NCBI GenBank assembly: GCA_905479075.1
Contig: CAJQLA010000014.1
Coordinates: forward strand, 1-64,000
DNA length: 64,000 bases
Direction: 5' to 3'
From: an uncultured Gammaproteobacteria bacterium
GTDB taxonomy: Bacteria > Pseudomonadota > Gammaproteobacteria > Nitrosococcales > Methylophagaceae
The position numbers and the translations under genes were made by a program. How positions within the stretch are numbered: the stretch's first letter is position 1; every line of letters starts with the position of its first letter. This document shows positions 58,059 through 64,000 of the stretch, one piece after another. Under the pieces are notes generated by a model, which ran no database searches, was not told where the DNA came from, and saw only the letters and a list, made by a program, of their open reading frames with translations.

Positions 58059-58724
58059 TTATTGTTTTGATGAGAGAAGTTGGCGAAGTCGAATAAGATC
58101 TGTAGAAAATTGTGAATCACGGGCTTGTATTTCTGACTTTATGCGTTTAATTTCTGCGTGATTGTTTTCTAGTTCCTGTTCTACTGCATCAAGGCGCTTT
58201 TTGAAATTGACACTAATTGATTTACCACTAATCTCTGTTTCCGCAGCTTGCTGTTGTAGTTGATGCAGTTTTTCATTATTTTTAGCGACAAAATCTTCAG
58301 TTTTACTGAGTTGGCTAAAAAGATAGGTAATTTGAGTCGCTTTGGCACGTAAAAGGTCTTCTTCTGATTGATAACTTGCTAATAAATTATTATTGTAAAT
58401 AGTCTCTTGTCGTTGTTGTTCTTTTCGTTTTTTTTCAGAAATTTTAGCTAGACGCCCAGCTTCTTTTTCAGCAGCTAACCGTTTTTCTTCTTCGATAATT
58501 TGTTCTGGCGTTAAAGCGGGGGCAACTTGCTCAATGAGGCGAAATGATTTGTCATCAAGGATGTCGTAACCATTTTGTGCCGCATGAGGTGGTAGAATCT
58601 TACTCATCGTTGTCACGCCACTTTCATCGTTAAAGCGGTATATTTGACCGGCACTAGCAGCAAAGCTGGTAATAGCAAAAGCGGTGAGTAGAGCAATTAA
58701 TGTAATTGGTTTTGAAATATTCAT
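58059..58724 (-). CDS. Exported DUF4124 coiled-coil protein
   Basis: 221 residues: signal peptide (about 1-26, ending ASA), a short DUF4124 domain (GQIYRFNDESGVTTMSKIL) as in many small periplasmic gammaproteobacterial proteins, then a long Lys/Glu/Gln-rich helical region (about 75-215) with coiled-coil character. Function unknown. Its stop lies one base from the hisC stop on the other strand. Confidence 0.82.
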   Translation of the reverse strand: MNISKPITLIALLTAFAITSFAASAGQIYRFNDESGVTTMSKILPPHAAQNGYDILDDKSFRLIEQVAPALTPEQIIEEEKRLAAEKEAGRLAKISEKKRKEQQRQETIYNNNLLASYQSEEDLLRAKATQITYLFSQLSKTEDFVAKNNEKLHQLQQQAAETEISGKSISVNFKKRLDAVEQELENNHAEIKRIKSEIQARDSQFSTDLIRLRQLLSSKQ

Positions 58725-58759
58725 AGCTTGCCATTCTACACAAAGTTATTGTAAAAAAG

Positions 58760-59515
58760 GTGAACATCATCGATCAAATTGTATTATTTTTTGTGTCACT
58801 GATTGCAAATACTTTTTCTGCTTTTAGTGGCGGTGGTGCCGGTTTAATACAGTTTCCTGTACTGATCTTTCTTGGTTTAACCTTTGGTGTCGCCTTAGCA
58901 ACCCATAAAGTCGCTAGTGTGGCTTTAGGGATAGGTGCAGCTTTGCGGTATATTTCTACAGATTCTCTGGAAAGACAGTTTGTAATTATTATGTTGCTGT
59001 TTGGTTTACCTGGTGTAGTGTTAGGTGCCAGTTTGATATTGATGGTTCCAGACCGAATTGCTGAAATCGCTTTGGGTTTTTTGACGGGAAGTTTGGGTTT
59101 TTATTCTTTTTTTAAACCCGAACTTGGGCAGCGTTACAGCGCCTCTCATCGTGACAGTTCGGGTTTGTTAAAAGGCGGCGTAGTATTATTTTTACTAGGC
59201 ATCCTTAATGGTTCTTTGACATCAGGTACAGGCTTGTTTGTTACGTTATGGATGGTACTTTGGTTTGGCTTGGATTATCAACGGGCAGTTGCATATACAC
59301 TGACTATGGTCGGTCTGTTTTGGAATGGCAGTGGTGCAATCACATTAGGGATATTGGGTAATATTCACTGGCAGTGGTTGCCTGCATTATTGGCTGGATC
59401 ACTATTGGGTGGCTATCTAGGTTCTCATATGGCGATTAATTTAGGTAACCGTTGGATAAAACATGCTTTTGAAATTATAACGGTACTCATTTCTATTAAG
59501 TTATTGATCGGATAG
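58760..59515 (+). CDS. TauE/SafE family permease
   Basis: A 251-residue integral membrane protein of the TauE/SafE/YfcA family with about eight hydrophobic segments. The repeated family signature is visible as FSGGGAGLIQFPVLIFLGL in the first half and LNGSLTSGTGLFVTLWMV in the second. Members export organosulfonates, sulfite or sulfoacetate, but many are uncharacterised. The GTG start has a poorly spaced Shine-Dalgarno, so the exact start is uncertain. Confidence 0.82.
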   Translation: MNIIDQIVLFFVSLIANTFSAFSGGGAGLIQFPVLIFLGLTFGVALATHKVASVALGIGAALRYISTDSLERQFVIIMLLFGLPGVVLGASLILMVPDRIAEIALGFLTGSLGFYSFFKPELGQRYSASHRDSSGLLKGGVVLFLLGILNGSLTSGTGLFVTLWMVLWFGLDYQRAVAYTLTMVGLFWNGSGAITLGILGNIHWQWLPALLAGSLLGGYLGSHMAINLGNRWIKHAFEIITVLISIKLLIG

Positions 59516-59519
59516 TACT

Positions 59520-60164
59520 TTATGCAACGCCATATTGCTGACGATAGGCTTCCACATCAGCAAGGTGTTTTGCTAATGCTGGATTATTTTGTAGGTAGTT
59601 TAATAAATCTGCTAAACAAATAATACTGATCACAGGAATTTTGAGTTCTGATTCAACTTGTTGAATGGCTGATTGGTCTGTTTGGCCTTTTTCTTGGCGG
59701 TCGAGCGCGATAATGACTCCTGCTGGGGAAGCTTTTGCTGAGTTGATAATATCGACAGATTCACGAACAGAAGTGCCAGCAGATATAACGTCATCAATAA
59801 TGAGGATTTTGCCGTTTAAGTCGGATCCAATCAGTTGACCACCTTCACCATGATCCTTAATTTCTTTACGGTTGAAGGTATAAGGAATATCACGCTGATG
59901 GTGTTCAGCTAGTGCAATGACGGTGCTAGAAGCAAGTGGAATGCCCTTATAAGCAGGACCAAATAATAAATCGAACTCCACTTGAGAATCTATGATTGCC
60001 TGTGCATAGAATTGGCCGAGGCGGGCCAAACTGGCGCCTGTGTTGAATAATCCACTGTTAAAGAAATAAGGACTAACTCGTCCTGACTTTAAGGTAAAAG
60101 ATCCAAAACGTAAGACACCTGTTTCAAGGGCAAATTCAATAAATTGTTGTTGATAATGTTTCAT
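59520..60164 (-). CDS. pyrE: Orotate phosphoribosyltransferase
   Basis: Makes orotidine-5'-phosphate from orotate and PRPP in UMP synthesis. 214 residues: [27 protein letters not shown], the flexible-loop [13 protein letters not shown], and the PRPP motif [14 protein letters not shown]. Starts within the end of metW (4-base overlap), so it is translated as part of a metX-metW-pyrE unit. Confidence 0.97.
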   Translation of the reverse strand: MKHYQQQFIEFALETGVLRFGSFTLKSGRVSPYFFNSGLFNTGASLARLGQFYAQAIIDSQVEFDLLFGPAYKGIPLASSTVIALAEHHQRDIPYTFNRKEIKDHGEGGQLIGSDLNGKILIIDDVISAGTSVRESVDIINSAKASPAGVIIALDRQEKGQTDQSAIQQVESELKIPVISIICLADLLNYLQNNPALAKHLADVEAYRQQYGVA

Positions 60165-60766
60165 GAGTCTGTTGTTTTATTAATTTGATAAAGTGCAATT
60201 TGGCCAAATAAATTCCGCGATATTTTAATACCAAGCGTATTTTGATGGTCGTGATCAACAATGCAACGCTTTAGAATTGATATGCGTTTATCATCACAAA
60301 TTCGCTCAAAATCTTTAATCGTGCATAGGTGGATATTAGGTGTTGCAAACCAAGGGCTTGGTAGTGTACGTGACACAGGCATACGTCCGGCAACTACTAA
60401 TTGCAGGCGGCACTGCCAATGACCGAAATTAGGAAAGGTGATAATAGCTTGTTTGCCAACACGAATAATTTCATCTAATAAAAAGTCGGGTCGTTTTATC
60501 GCTTGGAGTGTTTGCGACAAAATCACGTAATCAAAACTTTGGTCAGCAAACCCAGATAAACCATCATCCAAATCAGCATGGATAACATTAACGTCAGAAG
60601 CAATGCATTCCGCAATCTTGCCATTGTCAATTTCTAAGCCATAGCCAGTAATATTACGCTTTTGCAATTCATGTAATAAGGTTCCATTATCACAGCCTAA
60701 ATCCAAAACATGAGATCCATCAGGTATCCAATCACTGATTATTTGTAAATCGACACGTAAACTCAT
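60161..60766 (-). CDS. metW: Methionine biosynthesis protein MetW
   Basis: 201 residues of class I methyltransferase fold: [17 protein letters not shown] is the SAM-binding loop, and [13 protein letters not shown] and [12 protein letters not shown] are MetW hallmarks. MetW partners MetX; its exact role is not settled, but it is needed for methionine synthesis in some bacteria. It overlaps metX and pyrE by 4 bases each. Confidence 0.95.
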   Translation of the reverse strand: MSLRVDLQIISDWIPDGSHVLDLGCDNGTLLHELQKRNITGYGLEIDNGKIAECIASDVNVIHADLDDGLSGFADQSFDYVILSQTLQAIKRPDFLLDEIIRVGKQAIITFPNFGHWQCRLQLVVAGRMPVSRTLPSPWFATPNIHLCTIKDFERICDDKRISILKRCIVDHDHQNTLGIKISRNLFGQIALYQINKTTDS

Positions 60767-61914
60767 GACTGCTTTCCCTCGCTCGCAATGCGATTCATAT
60801 AGGCTTTAAAAATCTCTTGATAACGCGAGATAGGCATTAGAAAAGCATCATGGCCTTGATTAGCTTCTATTTCAGCGTAGGACACCTCTTTTTTTGCTAT
60901 TAATAAGGCGTTAACGATTTCATGTGAACGTTCGGGTGAAAAACGCCAGTCTGTTGTGAATGAGATGACTAAACACTTAGCTGTAATTGACTCGACTGTT
61001 TTAGCCAAGTCATCATCGAATTTGGCGGCAGGATCGAAGTAGTCGAGGGCCTTTGTCATTAAAAGGTAGGTGTTAGCATCAAAGTGTTCAACAAAAGATT
61101 CACTTTGATAGCGAAGATAACTTTCGATCTGGAATTCCACGTCATACCCATAATTGAGGCTACCATGACGTAGTTCACGACCAAATTTTTCCCCCATTGC
61201 TTGATCAGAAAGATAAGTAATGTGGCCTAACATACGCGCAAGCCCCAAACCTTGGCGAGGTAAGGTGTTATGTTCATCATAATGGCCATTATGGAAATCA
61301 GGATCAGATTTAATGGCTGTCCTAGCGACTTCGTTGAAGGCAATATTTTGTGCTGACAGCTTTGGTGCCGCCGCAATGATAATGACATTACGCAATCGTT
61401 CAGGATAGCTAATTGCCCACTGCATCGCCTGCATACCACCAAGACTACCACCGATAACGGCTGCCCATTGTTTGATATTGAGGTGATCAGCGAGTTCTGC
61501 TTGTGTTGTTACCCAATCTAAGACCGTAACAATAGGAAAGTCTGGACCGTATGGTTTACCTGTTTCAGGGTCTATGGACTTTGGACCGGAACTGCCAGCA
61601 CAGCCACCAATATTATTCATACTCACAACAAAGAAATAATTAGTGTCGATGGTTTTACCTGGGCCAATGTAACCATCCCACCAACCTGGCTTTTTGTCTT
61701 TCATACTATGGTAGCCAGCAGCATGATGATCACCAGATAAGGCGTGGCAAATCAATATAGCATTAGAGGCATCACTATTTAGCACGCCATAAGTTTCGTA
61801 GATGAGATCGTAATGAGCTAGGCTACGACCACTTTCGAGTGTGATGGGCGTTGGAATATGTAATGTATTTGGGCTAACCAAACCGACGGAGTCAGCTGGT
61901 ACTGTGTCCGGCAT
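60763..61914 (-). CDS. metX: Homoserine O-acyltransferase MetX
   Basis: Acylates homoserine ahead of sulfur incorporation. 383 residues of alpha/beta-hydrolase fold: [15 protein letters not shown], nucleophile Ser in [14 protein letters not shown], a late Asp ([12 protein letters not shown]) and the catalytic His in NQGHDAFLM. Gammaproteobacterial MetX proteins paired with MetW often use succinyl-CoA rather than acetyl-CoA; which donor is used here is not decided by eye. Confidence 0.95.
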   Translation of the reverse strand: MPDTVPADSVGLVSPNTLHIPTPITLESGRSLAHYDLIYETYGVLNSDASNAILICHALSGDHHAAGYHSMKDKKPGWWDGYIGPGKTIDTNYFFVVSMNNIGGCAGSSGPKSIDPETGKPYGPDFPIVTVLDWVTTQAELADHLNIKQWAAVIGGSLGGMQAMQWAISYPERLRNVIIIAAAPKLSAQNIAFNEVARTAIKSDPDFHNGHYDEHNTLPRQGLGLARMLGHITYLSDQAMGEKFGRELRHGSLNYGYDVEFQIESYLRYQSESFVEHFDANTYLLMTKALDYFDPAAKFDDDLAKTVESITAKCLVISFTTDWRFSPERSHEIVNALLIAKKEVSYAEIEANQGHDAFLMPISRYQEIFKAYMNRIASEGKQS

Positions 61915-61985
61915 GTGTTGCTATTCCTTGTATCTAAGTTGCAAAGTCTAAATAGTTGCTTGCCATTGTGCAATAAAACGTTAGG

Positions 61986-62552
61986 TTAATAATGCCCCAT
62001 TAACAGCGGCACGACTAGCATAGCTAATACTTGCAGCCCTAACAGAGCAAATAATGGGGATAAGTCGATGCCACCCATCGGAGGAAGCAAACGCCTAATA
62101 GGCTTTAATAGTGGCCCATTCATACTCGCTAGTAAGGGTGATACAGGGTTATAACTATTAGGGGGTGTTATCCAACTCAAAACGACTTGGATAATAAGGC
62201 TTGCGCTAAATAAAGTGATAAATAACGTAAATATATCAGCTAACAACCAAGCAAATAGTACTATTAGACTTAATGATTTTGTTTGTAAAAAGCTGATAAA
62301 CAATAATTTGATAAGACTCAATGCAAGTAGCAATATGATTGTTGCTGTGTCCCAGCGACCTGCTGGCGGAATAAAACGCCGTAAAAATTTCACGGGTAAC
62401 TGTGTTGCACGAATAATAAATTGTACAAGAGGATTGTGATACTCCCATTGTGCCCATTGCATAATAAGACGTAGCGCAACAATGGCTATATAGAGGCTAA
62501 ATAGCGTATCAATTAAAAAAATAAGTGGTGTTGTAAAGTAACCTTCAGGCAT
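61986..62552 (-). CDS. yggT: YggT family membrane protein
   Basis: About 188 residues with two YGGT domains, each a pair of hydrophobic helices with the family motif (NPLVQFIIRATQLPVKFLRRFIP-like in the first, PVSPLLASMNGPLLKPIRRLLPP-like in the second). Linked to osmotic tolerance and envelope functions, mechanism unknown. I use the ATG at 62552, which overlaps the end of proC by 8 bases; a TTG four codons upstream is possible. Confidence 0.9.
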   Translation of the reverse strand: MPEGYFTTPLIFLIDTLFSLYIAIVALRLIMQWAQWEYHNPLVQFIIRATQLPVKFLRRFIPPAGRWDTATIILLLALSLIKLLFISFLQTKSLSLIVLFAWLLADIFTLFITLFSASLIIQVVLSWITPPNSYNPVSPLLASMNGPLLKPIRRLLPPMGGIDLSPLFALLGLQVLAMLVVPLLMGHY

Positions 62553-63378
62553 GATCTTCGCCAAGCTGTGTTGCCAGCTCTCTTGAACGTAAGGCAGCAG
62601 CTATTAACGCATTTTCAAACAAACTATGGAGTCCGCCATCTTCTAGCTCATGAATGGCGCGCTCTGTTGTACCGCCCGGGGAAGTGACTTTTTTACGCAA
62701 TATGGTTGTAGATTCATCACTTTCAAGCGCCATTTTTGCAGCACCAAAAGCGGTTTGGATACACAGGAGTTTAGCTGTTTCAGCATCTAAACCGAGTTCA
62801 ATCGCTGCAGCTTCCATAGCTTCCATGACTAAAAAGAAATAAGCGGGACCACTCCCGGATAGGGCTGTAACTGCATCGAGCTGCGCTTCATCTTTGATCC
62901 AGATCGTGAGGCCCACAGATCGTAAAATAGATTCAGCCAACTCATGTTGTTGTTGAGAAACTGCATCGTTAGCATACATTACAGTAGCACCAGCTTTGAC
63001 CAGCGCTGGCGTATTCGGCATTGTTCGTACTATGGCGGCTTTTTCAATATCTAACCAGCGTGAAATATCCGCTAAACGAATGCCAGCTGCTATTGATATA
63101 AGTAAGGTGTTTGCTTGCCATTGAGGAGACAACTGCTTAATCACCTCCTGAAGTTGCTGTGGCTTTATGGCCAAGATAACGACACTGCTCTGTGTAATCG
63201 CTTTGAGATTATCACTATGAGTGTGTACAGCGTATTTATCTGATAATGATTGCAGGCGAACAGGATCTGCATCAGCAACGTGAATATGCTCAGCATTAAA
63301 ACCGTCAGCAATAAGTCCACCAATCAGGCTATTTGCCATATTGCCGCCGCCGATGAAGGTGATTTTACAATCTTTCAT
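62545..63378 (-). CDS. proC: Pyrroline-5-carboxylate reductase
   Basis: The last step of proline synthesis. 277 residues: NAD(P)-binding ITFIGGGNMANSLIGGL, VILAIKPQQL, VRTMPNTPALV, and the C-terminal signature ALSGSGPAYFFLVMEAM plus KVTSPGGTTERAI. In the conserved yggS-proC-yggT order. Confidence 0.97.
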   Translation of the reverse strand: MKDCKITFIGGGNMANSLIGGLIADGFNAEHIHVADADPVRLQSLSDKYAVHTHSDNLKAITQSSVVILAIKPQQLQEVIKQLSPQWQANTLLISIAAGIRLADISRWLDIEKAAIVRTMPNTPALVKAGATVMYANDAVSQQQHELAESILRSVGLTIWIKDEAQLDAVTALSGSGPAYFFLVMEAMEAAAIELGLDAETAKLLCIQTAFGAAKMALESDESTTILRKKVTSPGGTTERAIHELEDGGLHSLFENALIAAALRSRELATQLGEDHA

Positions 63379-63409
63379 TTATGATTCCATTTATTTGGCT
63401 AAGTCACTA

Positions 63410-64000
63410 TTAGTTTACGTCAGCTGTATTTTTTGTTGTAGATCTTTTGCCAAACAGGCCACTGCCAATGCGAACTAAAGTACTACCATTTTCAATAGCT
63501 AATTCCAGATCATTAGACATGCCCATTGATAATGTATCGACTGTAGGGTGTTTCTTAGCCAGTTGCTGGTATAAATCAAAGGCATGTTTAAAGGTGGCTT
63601 TTTGCTGCTCAGGATCCCTTTTTACTGCAGGAATGATCATCAGGCCACGTAAAGTTAAGTTGTGTAAGTCATGTATTTCTTGGGCTAATGACATCAGTTC
63701 GACTTGCTTTATTCCCGATTTACTTGCCTCGTCATCAATATTGAGTTGTATACAGACATTCAGATTTGCCATGTTCTCTGGGCGCTGATCGGATAAGCGT
63801 TGGGCGATTTTAGAACGCTCGATGCTATGTACCCAACCAAAGTGCTTAGCGATATCACGAGTTTTATTAGATTGGATAGGACCAATAAAATGCCAAGTTA
63901 AATTTAGATCATCTAGTGCTTCAACTTTGGCTAGGGCTTCCTGTAAATAATTTTCGCCGAATGCCGTTTGTCCGAAACCGGCAAGTTCACGTAAATGAGA
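63410..64000 (-). CDS. yggS: PLP homeostasis protein YggS, 5' end outside the window
   Basis: A PLP-binding protein (PROSC family) that buffers pyridoxal phosphate. About 196 codons are present. Reading from the window edge: LAGFGQTAFGENYLQEAL, WHFIGPIQSNKTRDIAKHF, VHSIERSKIAQRL, then LNVCIQLNIDDEASKSG, LTLRGLMIIPAV, LSMGMSNDLELAIENGSTLVRIGSGLFG. The N-terminus with the PLP lysine lies beyond 64000. It extends past an internal ATG at 63772, which is not the true start. Confidence 0.95.
   Translation of the reverse strand, partial: SHLRELAGFGQTAFGENYLQEALAKVEALDDLNLTWHFIGPIQSNKTRDIAKHFGWVHSIERSKIAQRLSDQRPENMANLNVCIQLNIDDEASKSGIKQVELMSLAQEIHDLHNLTLRGLMIIPAVKRDPEQQKATFKHAFDLYQQLAKKHPTVDTLSMGMSNDLELAIENGSTLVRIGSGLFGKRSTTKNTADVN

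Overview
The window comes from a gammaproteobacterial methylotroph that fixes formaldehyde by the ribulose monophosphate (RuMP) cycle. The evidence is two hexulose-6-phosphate synthase genes, one phosphohexuloisomerase and one transaldolase, in an otherwise ordinary gammaproteobacterial core genome (MutH/MutL repair, the mla-ibaG-murA-his order, the rpoN-hpf-ptsN neighbourhood). Gene content and modest GC fit a Methylophaga-like organism; this is inference, since no 16S sequence is present. About 70 genes fill the window with few gaps.

Layout. 1-123: 3' end of a 5S rRNA and its terminator. 210-9234 (minus strand): an MFS transporter, aroC, mgtE and a regulatory phosphotransferase system (EI, HPr, mannose-type EIIA, a kinase-only HprK, EIIA-Ntr) with hpf and rpoN. 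No sugar permease (EIIB/EIIC) is present and rapZ is missing from its usual place. 9329-14615 (minus): a SAM-cycle operon metK-ahcY-metF led by an S-adenosylhomocysteine (SAH) riboswitch, and apparently running on into a tungstate-type ABC permease/ATPase pair. 14632-21623: ygjP, dusA, an ABC-2 exporter, mutH, a REC-REC-GGDEF protein with a broken GGDEF motif, and a lone leuC.

21718-28350 is the most distinctive part. It holds hxlA-hxlB, tal, a second hxlA, and between tal and that second copy a gene for a 187-residue protein with an amphipathic N-terminus, a Pro/Ala/Glu-rich linker and seven 16-18-residue repeats. I propose it as a possible scaffold or anchor for the RuMP enzymes. It is followed by a HAD phosphatase with dhaK, and dhaL on the opposite strand.

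28434-45847: tRNA-Phe; mutL-amiC-tsaE-nnr; queG and a PhoX-type phosphatase; orn; a Ste24-like protease with a small cytochrome c; a diguanylate cyclase; a lipase; a giant LplT-PlsC-acyl-ACP synthetase fusion; a divergent HTH regulator with a palindromic candidate operator; and a universal stress protein. 45920-52123: trxB, ftsK-lolA-rarA, rsmJ. 52124-58057: a decaying mla locus (mlaD remnant, intact mlaC, mlaB remnant) ahead of ibaG-murA-hisG-hisD-hisC. 58059-64000: a DUF4124 coiled-coil protein, a TauE/SafE permease, pyrE-metW-metX, and yggT-proC-yggS, the last cut by the window edge.

The genes link up metabolically. One-carbon units enter through HPS/PHI and are rearranged by transaldolase. 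The SAM cycle is under SAH control. A tungstate importer could supply a W-dependent formate dehydrogenase. The PTS could signal to, or donate phosphate to, DhaK/DhaL.
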